Source: Sarcomyxa edulis
Taxonomy: Eukaryota; Basidiomycota; Agaricomycetes; Agaricales; Mycenaceae
Direction of reading: 5' to 3'
Length of the DNA stretch: 64,000 nucleotides
Assembly: GCA_009761415.1 (NCBI GenBank)
Contig: QUOL01000004.1
Coordinates: 186,001-250,000 of the forward strand
Numbering within the stretch: the stretch's first letter is position 1; every line of letters begins with the position of its first letter. The notes under the pieces are model-generated. The model searched no databases and was not told the DNA's origin. It saw only the letters and a list, made by a program, of their open reading frames with translations. The translations under genes and the position numbers were made by a program. Shown in pieces: positions 1 to 9,777 of this stretch.

Positions 1-587
1 GCCGCGAGGTCTCGAAGGATCCTGTTCTGTCTCACACTTGTGCATTACAAAATACCCTAATCACCTAGCAAAGTATACCGTATAGTTCGTTTACCATCAC
101 AGTAATGTTGTATTCATGTTTGATCCTATCTGAGATTTAGCGAGGCTTGAAGCTTGAACGTGAATTTCTGGTCGGCGGTCAAGTGACCGCTTCGGAGAGT
201 GGACCCAATTTTATCCATCGTATATAGCGTGCCTCCGTTTTTCCTCCCTCGAAAGTTGCTTCTACTTTACCCATCGTCAGCCCCGATTCCTGCTTCATTT
301 TGAAAACCTCCTATATAACCGTGCAAAAGCACGATCCTGGACGGCGGCCCAGTCAAAACGCCTTATGGATGGACAAAGGTAAAAACATAGCTTACCTCTT
401 GGTGCATATCAAATGACGCGGTTTTATCCAGGAAATCCAACCCTCTGTATGATCAGGCGAAATTCCATGAGATCCTTAGAAGTCCGTCTCGTTGCGTTTC
501 CAAACCTTGGACCATCTGACAAGTCGTTGTAGACAACAAGGCGGTAGTATGCGCCTTAAGCGCAAGCTATATCTCTACGTTCGCAGG

Positions 588-1907
588 GTACCCGGTGAGC
601 ACCGTATTTCGGCAATCTTGCTCCCGCAATGATTGAGAGGTCTCTTTCTCTAGCTGGATTCTCTCAAGTCGAGGTTGCAAACCACAAAAACGCGAGTGAC
701 AGTACCGGGACTTGCAGCTATGGTTTACCGTGAAGAGGGAATTATAGGCTTCTATCGTGGACTGTGGATACCTTTGATCACCATCTCCTTCGTTCGTGCG
801 TCTTTCTTGCTTACTTGTTCCTTCGATCCGTAATGACCGGGATAAATAGGTGCTGCATCATTCACAATATACAGCCGTACGAAAGAGCACTGTCGCAATC
901 ATAACTATCTGAACCGCAACAGTATTATCGATGTTGCACTCGTGGGAGGCCTCAGCGGTGCAATGTCTGGAGCTCTTATCTCGTTTGGAAGTACCCGTAT
1001 GTGGCTTTTCGCTCTGAGAGGAGGTACCCCTGGCTGACGATGACCATAGCATTCGAGCTTGTCAAGGTTCGTCTCCTTCGGCCTTGACGATATTTGCCAC
1101 ATTCCATCAGCTTGTCCCATTAGATTCGACGGCAGCTGGAGTTCACGATCGCTGCCACCAGAGGCGTCCACCTCTCAAAACCTCCCGGTACTATGGATGC
1201 AGTGAAAGACATCATCAGAAACAACGGCTTGCGTGGTCTTTACACTGGTTTCCCCATTCATTTTGGTTAGTAATCTACAGTTGTCCTTACGATTCTGCCC
1301 CTAAATGCACATACCAGTTCGCGACACGTCGGGAACCGCGCTTTACTTTTTGGAATACGACAGCTTCCGGCATTTGCTTGGACGCAACAGGTCAGGGGAA
1401 CAAGGCCAAACACCTTCGTGGTTGCCCATACATTCCTCTCTGGTTCCCTTCTTCTGTGGTTCTCTTGCAGGAGTATGGTTTTTTCTTCTATCGACCCTGC
1501 CGATTATTAACATTTGTGTTAGGTGACATCATGGGCCATTATATATCCTATTGACGTGTAAGTGGGTCTCCATGCTTTCGAGTCCCCGCTGACCTGGTTG
1601 CAGCGTCAAAACAAAAATACAACAACGCGCTTTGGCAGGTGATAAATACCGAGGGGTATGGGAAACTCTACATCGCCTTGTACGCGGTAAGCCAAACAGT
1701 CATTTCCATTCGAGTCGTCTTTGAACGCGTCGTGTAGGTCCCGATCCCAGCGCCCCAAAACCGATACTCGCAGGTCTCGCACGAATCTACCAAGGCCTGG
1801 GTGTCAGTGCTCTACGCAGCATTACAACTCATGGATTGTTGTGGACCTTTTTTGATATCACTGCTCACTATATCGATAACTTGCCACGTCTACCTGAGCA
1901 AGGGTAG
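588..1907 (+). CDS. mitochondrial carrier family protein (SLC25-like), 5' part unresolved
   Basis: Membrane carriers of this family move metabolites across the inner mitochondrial membrane. Translation over several short exons gives a first signature GYP-LDSLKSRLQTT (P-x-D-x-x-K-x-R) split by an intron at about 595-653, followed by EEGIIGFYRGLWIPL. A second repeat follows (VALVGGLSGAMSGALISFG, AFELVK-VRRQ, then NNGLRGLYTGFPIHF). The third repeat has CGSLAG, SWAIIYPIDV-VKTKIQQR and a final ARIYQGLGVSALRSI, ending in a hydrophobic stretch and TAG at 1905-1907. The three P-x-[DE] repeats with G-x-x-x-G helices are diagnostic. Substrate cannot be read; carnitine/acylcarnitine-type or amino-acid carriers are the nearest in style. 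The first exon could begin at the ATG near 364 but the joins there are unclear. At least eight introns of 45-110 nt are needed, and decay of the gene cannot be excluded. Confidence 0.72.
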
Positions 1908-3398
1908 CTGCCATTCTCGTATAATCCGTTCGTCCTGTCCATCTAACTTAGATATCCTCTCATAACCACTGTAGCTATCATCTTGACTCTAAATTGAAAC
2001 GATCCCATGCATCTGTGGTGATACAGACCCCGCCTTACGAACGCCATAGACTATAGTCCTATCGGAGTCGCGAATCCCTCATCATCAATGCAGGCATATG
2101 ATCCGATGACATGGGGGGGTATGGGAAGTATCCTGAATCTCAGTTTGGATAGAATGGGAACATTCCTTTGGGTTTGGAGATAAGGGTGAAGGAAGACTGG
2201 AATCGACATCGCTCCAGCGATGGCAATGCAAGGGCAATACATCCAGTATAAGGATGCTCGTTTGGCCAATATCAAAAGAGGCACGAATGGACAACGACTG
2301 CCCACTGGATCTCTGATGAATCTCTTTGAGGAGAAATTGAGATGTTCGCTGCTGTGTATCAATCTTGATTCGGGACCAAAGCCTAGGAGCACCAAACGCG
2401 ACTGCCGTCTAGGAGCTGCACACTTGAGTCAACAGCCACGGAGACTGCCTTATATTGATGTTTGTTACTGGTATCATCTGTGAACTCCATCGAAACGGAC
2501 TGGGAGAATATATATCTCGAACGGGCGATATGATGGATGAGCGCTCCGTAATGTAGGTATCGAGCTTGTGGCGTTCTTTTATCAAGCCCATCAATGACTC
2601 TTGAAGTAGGTTACAGTCGGCATTGGTGTCGGATAGGTTCGCTCTTGCGTTCGCGATTGATCCACGGACAGAGTTTGGAACGCTAATACGATGCCCAAGG
2701 GTGGAAGGTCAGAGCTGCGATACTTAACTTGAAGAAGTCGAATCAAAGTCGAATGAGCAATCAGGGGTATTGACACTTGTTGTCTATTGACGTCTTGATT
2801 ACCGCATTTGGACTGTGGCAGCTCTCTCTCCTTGAGTCTGGCGGTGTGCACTTGATGATTGTCAACCCAAAGCCATGAGATATCTATCTCTTGAAGTGCA
2901 CATGACAGTGATTCACATGTGAGACTGAATTTCTAACAACCATATTTGTTCTTGACATAAGTACTTATAAGGATTATTCTACTGTACTGAGAAACCCGGG
3001 GTATCACATAAACCCACTGAACATATTATGTAAGCATCATATTTATTGTCGTTTCATGGGGTGTTACCAAGGCTCATAAGAAGACCAAAGGCTTCAAGTC
3101 TCAAGAGAAATCTACACATAATTTCCAAGTATTTAATGAGGGCTGACAAAAAGCTCAAGATGACTCAATGAGTTTTTTTGCCAACGCTCTGCAGGCTGAG
3201 TTGTCACCAAGAGGTTTAACAGATAACAATAAATATGTTGATTAAGTAATTTGCTAAGTGGGTTTCTGACAATACCCTGGGTTTTTCATTAGAATCATCC
3301 AACATATAAGTATATTGCTGCATGTCTTACCTCCTATATGGAGGTACTTCAGGACATGATTGAGTAATTACTACGTGAGAATCAAACTTAGTGAAGTG
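1908..3398. other. intergenic stretch, no gene supported
   Basis: Open frames here (for instance 2051-2395 on the minus strand) have no recognisable motif and no convincing exon joins. The second half, from about 2880, becomes AT-rich. I see no RNA gene or clear repeat. Confidence 0.4.
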
Positions 3399-3748
3399 TA
3401 AGGCTGAGCACAGGTTAGCACCTGCAGGTTTAGGTACCTGACCTACAGGTATTTCATATCTCAAAAGTAATACCTGCACCTGTGCAGGTAATGGCCAACA
3501 GGTACCTGTGACCTACAGGTAGTTGTTTTTGGAGTTAAAAACCTGTGAAATATGCCATATATGGTAAATTTCTTTACATACCTGCAGCTTGACCTGCACA
3601 GGTACCTGTGAAAAGTGTCCACATCTGCTGGATCCTTACAGGTATCACACTCACAGGTCAGGTCAAAAAAAATACCTGAACCTGCAGGTTTTCCCATGGA
3701 TTAACTCATAAGTACCCACAGGTAGATTCTGATCCTTGCTCTGCCTTG
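3399..3748 (+). mobile_element. hAT-like miniature element (MITE), copy 1
   Basis: A 350-bp non-coding element. Its left end reads TAAGGCTGAGCACAGG and its right end, inverted, reads AAGGCAGAGCAAGG, so there are short imperfect terminal inverted repeats. The interior is packed with CAGGT/ACCTG motifs, many combined into palindromes such as ACCTGCAGGT and CAGGTACCTG. It matches, in inverted orientation and almost base for base, the element at 35298-35652. No clean target duplication is visible here (GTGAAGTG on the left against GTAGAAGG on the right), so this copy is probably older. It has no coding capacity and would depend on a transposase elsewhere. Confidence 0.75.
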
Positions 3749-3759
3749 GTAGAAGGTCT

Positions 3760-3960
3760 AGAAAGATGAGAAAGAATAGGAGAAACAAAAGAAATGCCCA
3801 GGGAGGGTAAAGAAAGGTTCAGAGAGGTGGAGGAAGCAAAAAAGAGGTGGGAGAAGGTTGAAAACAGTGGAGAAAACAAGACAGAGGTGGGGAATGGTCC
3901 AGGGAAGTAGGGAAAAGTGTAGAGAGTGGGAGTATATGTTAATGGAGCATAGTGGAGCAG
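3760..3960. repeat. polypurine low-complexity tract
   Basis: The plus strand is almost entirely A and G, with a recurring GAGGTGG/GGAGAA theme. Read on the minus strand it resembles the CACCTC-rich tract at 5407-5862, so the two form a loose inverted pair around the small gene at 4610-5238. Open frames in it are compositional artefacts. Confidence 0.6.
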
Positions 3961-4609
3961 AAACCTCACTTTGATCCCTTTTCCATAACCAATCTTTCCT
4001 TTCCATGTTCCCCATCTCTACAATTGCTGAAAGAATCCCCAATGAGCAGATTTAAAAAAGAGAGAGGAGGAAAACAAGGAGGAAGGGAGGAGGAAAGGTG
4101 ATGTGTCAAATCCCTTCACCCTAATGGCCACCCCCAGGCGAAGATGCCTTACTCGAGATATCGAGTTGTGCGTAGGAGGAGATTGTTCAATTGTAAGTTG
4201 CACTTGAACGAGAAATCAGTCCCTGTTTCCATATACGTGTACAGGTCCAATTCTCTGCTACACATGCTTAGCGGTACCCAGGAATCCCTAGGTCCAATTG
4301 CAAACCCCGACTAACCCCCGCAAAAGACCACTTTTGGTTCTTTTGGGAATGAGCACCTTTTGACAAAACTTGCCCCAGGTTCCAGGACCCCCATTGAGCA
4401 AGACAGCTCCCACTGATTGTGTACCTTCCTCTCTTACAGCCTGCAAACTTCCCACCACTGCCGACTACATCAGGCGGTCTCTCACTACAGCTCTAGAGAA
4501 CACCACAACGTGGCGTACACACAACAATAAAGCACAGGTTTTTGCCCTTTTAATGTCCAGCGGAATTCAGCATAAAGAGACAACATAACTAGATACTTTA
4601 CGCGCTACA

Positions 4610-5238
4610 ATGCCATCCACCAATGTCAAGAAACCTGCAGCACCTGCAGTCAAGTCCAATCATGTGGTGAGTCCTGCGTTGTACAACCATTATGAGAAGC
4701 TGTCATTTTCTGGGCTCTATGTTGCCTGAAAAGAGAGTTAAAAGAGGAAGAAACAACGATGGCGACAACGGCGACAAGAAGGTGTGTTGCCACATTCTAG
4801 ACCACACAAATAAAATGAACTGACTTACATACCCATAGCAGGTCGTTCCCAAGAAAGCCACGGAAAAGCAGAAGAACAAAAAGCCCGCTGAGCCTACCGA
4901 GAGCGACGACAGCGACAGCAGCGTCTTGACGGAGGATGCAATTGACACCAAGGCTAAGCCTCAATACACACCCTCCGCTCCGCTCAAGCAGGGTGGTTTG
5001 ATCCCTCAAAAGGTAAAGCCCTTTGTATCTTACACCACAAATTTTTAACACCATTTTTCACAAGTTTACGCCCCCTTGGCAAGCGCAGTTACAGTTAGCT
5101 CTGGAGGGTCAAGCGGAATATCCATGCAAGACCGTCGAAGAAGCTCAGCTTTTGGTGTCGGGTATGCAGGTAGCACAAGGAAAAGCAGAACTCAAGCATC
5201 GCGCGGACGAGCTAGCTTTCAACAAGGAAAAATTTTGA
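4610..5238 (+). CDS. small lysine-rich, acidic-patch hypothetical protein
   Basis: Function unknown. Four exons can be joined: ATG at 4610 to about 4666, about 4734-4781, about 4842-5012 and about 5068-5238, with introns beginning GTGAGT, GTGTGT and GTAAAG. The product is basic at its N-terminus (KRGRNN, KKATEKQKNKK), then has an acidic serine patch (ESDDSDSSVLTED). It ends in a probably helical segment (LQLALEGQAEYPCKTVEEAQ ... ADELAFNKEKF). The basic runs could be nuclear localisation signals. There is no membrane segment or known catalytic motif. The setting, between mirrored polypurine and polypyrimidine tracts in a transposon-rich area, suggests a repeat-family gene rather than a housekeeping gene, but that is inference. 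Confidence 0.45.
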
Positions 5239-5406
5239 CTCACCCAGAAATATTGTTTTGCGCTGAGCAAGGCGCACTTAGAAGACATAGAACACAGATT
5301 GCAGCAGCAGAGATCTACGAGGACTTTGAATGCAGGATGCGGGACAGATCCGAGCAGCACAATATTACCCTGGCCAGCCGCTACGAAAAATTCCATAAGA
5401 GTCTCA

Positions 5407-5862
5407 TTGCAATGACCTCTCCCACCTCCCTTTCACCTTTCACCTTCTTCTTCTACCTCTTTTCACCTTCCTCTACCTCCCCCACTTCTTTGTACCTCCC
5501 ACCACCTCCCCTTTACCTTTCTCTACCTTCCCCTACCTCTTTTTACCTTTTCCTACCTCTTTGTACCTCACCTCACCTCACCTTCACCTCCCCCACCTTT
5601 CATCACCTCTTTTTACCTATTCCACCTCTTTGTCCCTCCCCCTACCTTACATCCATGTCCTTGCACCTTTCTCCACCTTTCACCACCCTCCCCCATCTCT
5701 TTTGTACCCTCCCCCATCTCTTTTGTACCCTCCCCCATCTCTTTTTCATCTTTTTACACCTCCTCCTACTTCTTTTCACCATCTCCCAACCTTTTTTCAC
5801 CTCTCTATACTATTTCCACCCTTTTCCCTACTATTTCCTCTCTTTTTCTATCTCTCCTGTAG
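5407..5862. repeat. polypyrimidine minisatellite-like tract
   Basis: About 450 bp of nearly pure C and T on the plus strand, built from degenerate CACCTC / CTACCTCTTTT words, including three consecutive copies of a roughly 21-nt piece around 5690-5750 (CCCTCCCCCATCTCTTTTGTA). Long open frames across it are proline/serine/leucine-only and are rejected as genes. Confidence 0.75.
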
Positions 5863-6483
5863 TTATCATGTATTAGAAGACTATGAATATATGTCTTTAA
5901 TTGAATAAAACTTGACTTGTATGCAAGAAAATGTGATATCTCTAAAAGCTCTGAATTGCACTCAATAAATCTGACAGGCACTGAGGTTATCTGGGGTAGC
6001 ACTGAGATTATCTGGGGTTGCTCTGAATTAGCCCCAGGATACCCCATGACATCTTTAAGATCTCTGGCTAAGGTAACTTGTCTCTAAAGCTCCCCAGAGC
6101 GCTCTGAGTGCTCTGAAGCTCTGGGATCTCTGAGAAGCTTTGAGAAGCTTTGAGGAGCTCTGGCTTACCCTCAGGGTGCTCTAGGGAAAAGTGCATTTTC
6201 CTGATGCTGGGCCATGCTCATGAAAAAAAAGGTACCTGGCCCTTGGCCTTTGTTTTCTGGGCCTTGACCACTGCTTCAGATTTCTGTGGAGTATGTTTTA
6301 ATGAGAAAAAGAGCAAATTTCAATAGTGAAAAACGCACTTGGGCATTACCTTTCGTTTTCTCAATGTGTGTCAGGGATGTTGGTAGTGATGGTTGATGTT
6401 AACCCGCCAACTAGTGTAATTTGAGATATTTATTGGATCAATTAATTGTATCTATTTACGCTTAGTGGCAGACCACTATAACT
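5863..6483. other. non-coding stretch with short direct repeats
   Basis: No gene is supported. At about 5980-6022 there is a near-perfect direct repeat of roughly 21 nt (ACTGAG-TTATCTGGGGT...). At 6090-6170 there is a run of GAGCTCTG/GAGAAGCTTTGAG words. The density of these short words resembles subterminal repeats of a DNA transposon, but I found no ends. Confidence 0.35.
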
Positions 6484-6903
6484 TCAAAGAGTAGGTCCAG
6501 GTATTTCAGTGGCGTTATCTCTGATGAAAGCTGCTACCTGGTCAGCAAGATCTGAATCCAGAGACTCAATGACAAAGCGCACAACACGACGCACATTTTC
6601 CTGGATAGCGGCAACCTTGTTCTCCTCAACAGTTTCTCCGGTTCTCACGTCTGTCTTCTCCTTTATCTCGGTTGCAACTTCTGCCAGAACGTGTTTCCAC
6701 AGTCGAGTACAATGATTGTCATTGAGTTGATACGTCAACTAGAATGGGTCCAGGAAAATGCTGACGCCTAGCTAATATATCAAGATGCTCAATCAGTGAA
6801 CGCAAGGAAGGAGCACACCCTGGACACTACCTTTCGATATGCATTCAGAAGTTTGTTACGACTGGTAACCACCGGCTTGTTCAAAATTCTCCACTGCCAA
6901 TAC
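6484..6903 (-). pseudogene. 3' fragment of a host gene split by the outer gypsy insertion
   Basis: Read on the minus strand this continues a frame broken at 33808. One exon piece (6903 to about 6834, YWQWRILNKPVVTSRNKLL...) is followed by an intron starting GTAGTG and ending TTCTAG, then a final exon (about 6738-6484) encoding LTYQLNDNHCTRLWKHV... and ending at a TGA. The final exon is charged and helical, with no known motif. With one copy of the AATAC duplication removed, the left and right fragments join in frame through codons ...AAG GCG TAT TGG CAG.... The protein family is not recognised. Confidence 0.6.
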
Positions 6904-7273
6904 TGTTGTGATTATACATACAACGTAGCCTCAGTATAGACCTTATTTACTCTGAACTTATCATTTCAACCGTGCCTTCTTGAGTTCTCAACACGGCAAC
7001 TTGCAACTCACTTCGGCAAGTCCCAAAATGGACATTTGTTACTGTTAGGATTAGAAGTCGTAGTCGGGCACTTGGGTCCCGCATGCCCGAATGACTCACA
7101 CCTGCATATCCTGGAAGATTCCTCCTTCGACACGTCTCTTCCACAAAGTTCTAGAATTATTTACCTTGTACTTAAACCAAGCAGCTACTCTGCTTGAGAC
7201 TATCCAATTTTATCCCACTTTTTACTCCAAAACTCGGAACCCTAAGTCCCTAAGTTTGAAGTCGGACTACAGT
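6904..7273 (+). repeat. 5' LTR of outer gypsy element, first part
   Basis: The first 370 bp of the 5' LTR match 33186-33555. The LTR is then interrupted by the inner gypsy element, which duplicated ACAGT (7269-7273 and 13425-13429). The complete 3' LTR reads straight through this site with a single ACAGT, which proves the order of insertion. Confidence 0.95.
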
Positions 7274-7705
7274 TGTCAGGAAACGACTCATTTTGGACTT
7301 TATCTTTGATCTTATCTTATCTTATCAGGGGGCTATAGTTATTCCTTGGGATACCTTTATTCCTGCTGCTGACTGATGCGATTACTAAGGTGCTGCGGAG
7401 TTGCATCATCATCTTACTAACGGTGTTCCATTATGTTCCATAGGATTCTATAGCTTACCAATCATGTAATGTAGGTAGATATATAAAGGGCGCTATGCAC
7501 CCTGGGGATCCTCAGTTCGATCTCTCAGGATTACCGCTAATCTAGTGGGAACCTAAGTCATATAACTCCTGTAGTGTCTTCTATCGCTTCCCTCTCCTCT
7601 CTCTTTCCCCTTGTATCTCCTCTCCTCCTCTTTCTCTGTTCTCGCCTTTCGCTCGTGACGCTTCAGTGGCCCGCTGGTCTTGTATAGATTGGTGTTGCCC
7701 TGACA
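7274..7705 (+). repeat. 5' LTR of inner gypsy element
   Basis: 432 bp, TG...CA ends, matched by 12993-13424. It contains a TATA box and, towards its end, a pyrimidine-rich stretch (about 7580-7650). Confidence 0.95.
7480..7487 (+). promoter_or_regulatory. TATA box in the LTR (TATATAAA)
   Basis: TATATAAA lies about 205 bp into the 432-bp LTR, a usual place for the Pol II promoter of an LTR element. The 3' LTR has the same motif about 5.7 kb downstream. Confidence 0.5.
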
Positions 7706-8149
7706 GAAGATCGAACTCACCCTACGACGCCCTAATCCTGAAATACACGCTGCGCCCCTCCATTCCCTCTTTCCATTCACATTACTAACTACCTTTTACC
7801 TCGCCATCAAGAACTTGTGTTCCACTCAACTCAGCTGACAAGCATAATCTGAAGTAACGTTGAGCCCGACTTCAGATCTGCAGTAGTCGCCAAGGCTTAA
7901 CCGCGCAATAGTCCTTTTGGAAGAGAAGAAGGATATTGTCTGAGTAGCAACAGAACACAAGCTAACGGCACCTCGCCTTACGCATACCGCGCTACACTCA
8001 TATTGTTTTCGCTCGTGCATACTATCCGGTTGGGTTGATCCGTCTAACCAACGGGGACCTGTTTAGTATCACGCATTCGATCGTGTCTGTAGTAACCTCC
8101 CCACCTGTCCATAACTCCTTCCCACCTCGCATTTCCTCTTGCTACTACC

Positions 8150-9139
8150 ATGGAGGACCCTGATGACCGCATTACGCAACTCGAAACCCAAATCGCCGCC
8201 CTCACCAACCTGCTGAACCAACAGCTTGCCCAACCCCAGCCACAACCCATGCCGCAACCACTTCCTGCCCCTCATCCCCGACTTCCTAAAATCAATCCCC
8301 CTCGTATTTTCTCTGGAGACAAAGCCCAGGCTGATGCGTTCATCAACGAAAACATCAACTATATGAACGGTCGAGCCATTGAGTTCCCAAACGATGATAC
8401 CAAAATCTCGTTTGCGCTCTCATACATCCAGGGGGGAACCGCACAAACCTTTGTGGATTTGGCGTTAACGGCTATCAGTCAGGTTGGAACAATAGATCCT
8501 ATGACCTCTCTCCGGCGACAGGCTCCCTTCACCAGCTGGAATGACTTTATCCAAAAGTTCAGAAAGTCTTTTGCCGATCCCAATCCCCAAGATACGGCTC
8601 AGACTGACATGAGCAAGTTGTTCCAGGGCAGCCAGACCGCTGATGAGTACGTCCGGGCTTTTGCATCGATCGCCCCACGTACTGGGTACAATGAGGTAGC
8701 GTTGATTGAAAAGTTCGAAACGGGTCTAAACCATCGGCTTCGAGAACGCGTCTACGCATTACCTGCTATGCCAAACACCCTGGCTGGCTGGTACGAATGG
8801 GTGCTAAAGCTGGACAATCAACGCATTCGCTACAACGAGAAAGCCAAGAACGTCTGGAACGACACATCCAGGACACAACCTCGTCGAGACAAACCAGTAG
8901 CTCCGCCTCCAGCCCCAGTTGTACCACCTCAACGTCAGCCCGATGCGCCAAGGCAAAGGGACCCAGACGCCATGGATGTGGATCGCGCCGGCAAACGTCC
9001 ACCTATCAAATGCTTCCGTTGCCAACGGCTAGGACACATCGCTCGTAACTGTACCTATGCCGACATCAGAAGCATGACGTTTGACGAGTTGAGAGAGTAC
9101 TTCCGAAAGGAAGAGGGTTTTCAAAACGGCAATCAGTAA
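8150..9139 (+). CDS. Gag of inner gypsy element
   Basis: A 329-residue Gag protein that forms the virus-like particle. The N-terminus is a short helical segment with a PQ repeat, followed by the capsid core typical of Ty3/gypsy Gag (PRIFSGDKAQADAF, about residues 48-61; SWNDFIQKFRKSFADPN, about 126-142). A basic proline-rich linker leads to one CCHC zinc knuckle, CFRCQRLGHIARNC, near residue 290. The ATG is in good context (ACCATGG) at the end of a 440-nt leader. The stop codon TAA at 9137-9139 lies 16 nt after a slippery heptamer, so Pol is probably made by -1 frameshifting. Confidence 0.93.
   Translation: MEDPDDRITQLETQIAALTNLLNQQLAQPQPQPMPQPLPAPHPRLPKINPPRIFSGDKAQADAFINENINYMNGRAIEFPNDDTKISFALSYIQGGTAQTFVDLALTAISQVGTIDPMTSLRRQAPFTSWNDFIQKFRKSFADPNPQDTAQTDMSKLFQGSQTADEYVRAFASIAPRTGYNEVALIEKFETGLNHRLRERVYALPAMPNTLAGWYEWVLKLDNQRIRYNEKAKNVWNDTSRTQPRRDKPVAPPPAPVVPPQRQPDAPRQRDPDAMDVDRAGKRPPIKCFRCQRLGHIARNCTYADIRSMTFDELREYFRKEEGFQNGNQ
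9115..9121 (+). promoter_or_regulatory. putative -1 ribosomal frameshift site GGGTTTT
   Basis: The heptamer G-GGT-TTT fits the X-XXY-YYZ rule exactly in the gag frame (codons GGT 9116-9118 and TTT 9119-9121). A one-base backward slip enters the frame that is open from 9085 and runs into the protease. The gag and pol frames overlap by 55 nt (9085-9139). I did not identify a downstream pseudoknot. Confidence 0.6.
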
Positions 9140-9777
9140 CTTCCACAAACTCGATTGCCGCTACCAAGGGTTCCGATTCTAGAATAGAAAAACATGTACA
9201 TTTTGAAGAAAATAAAGTTGTTTCCCCCGCTCACGAATCGAAACCCCCTGTGGAAAAACATTATGTCAGAACCCTCAACCTTAAGACACACGTTTCTATG
9301 AACGTTGGTCTTAGAACTCTTGACACTCATCGTGCAATCAACATTGATGCGTTGCTGGATTCAGGGGCCACTACATTGTTTATGGATAAAGAATTTGCAA
9401 AAGGCAATGGGCTAGCAACCCGACGACTGAAAAGACCCATTCAAGTATACAATGTAGATGGAACCCTGAACGAAGGAGGGTCGATCACAGAAGAAGTAGA
9501 CATGATCCTGAACTATAAGGGGCATAAGGAACGTGCTACTTTTGCGATCACCAACCTTGGAAAGATGGCGGTTATTATCGGACACTCCTGGTTGAAGAAG
9601 CACAACCCGGAAATAGACTGGGAAAAGGGTGAAGTGGAGATGACTAGGTGTCCAAAAGAATGTGGGTACGACGCTAAGGTACGCCGCAAGGCAAAAGCCA
9701 AAGCTAAGACCCCATTCCCCACCATGGTCAACGAAGATGAAGAAGGTGAAGACGAAGAAGCCATCTACCACACATGA
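9121..9777 (+). CDS. Pol N-terminal part of inner gypsy element: aspartic protease
   Basis: This frame overlaps the end of gag and has no ATG near its beginning, consistent with expression as a Gag-Pol fusion. It contains the retropepsin active site ALLDSGATTLF (about 9346-9378) and the later VIIGHSWLKKH, the usual ILG-type flap-end motif of Ty3/gypsy proteases. A lysine-rich linker and an acidic stretch (EDEEGEDEEA) follow. It ends at TGA (9775-9777); the very next codon continues the same frame into reverse transcriptase. Confidence 0.85.
   Translation, partial: SKRQSVTSTNSIAATKGSDSRIEKHVHFEENKVVSPAHESKPPVEKHYVRTLNLKTHVSMNVGLRTLDTHRAINIDALLDSGATTLFMDKEFAKGNGLATRRLKRPIQVYNVDGTLNEGGSITEEVDMILNYKGHKERATFAITNLGKMAVIIGHSWLKKHNPEIDWEKGEVEMTRCPKECGYDAKVRRKAKAKAKTPFPTMVNEDEEGEDEEAIYHT

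Noticed and set aside
3461..3697. Short frames at 3461-3697 and 35393-35590
   Set aside because: They are the same non-coding hAT-like element read in both copies; cysteine/arginine composition comes from CAGGT motifs.
5076..5876. 266-residue open frame across the pyrimidine tract
   Set aside because: Its second half is an artefact of C/T-only DNA, and its first half is a shifted reading of the small gene at 4610-5238.
6947..7144. Identical short minus-strand frames at 6947-7144 and 33229-33426
   Set aside because: They are duplicated only because both lie in the LTRs of the outer gypsy element; no motif, no splice context.
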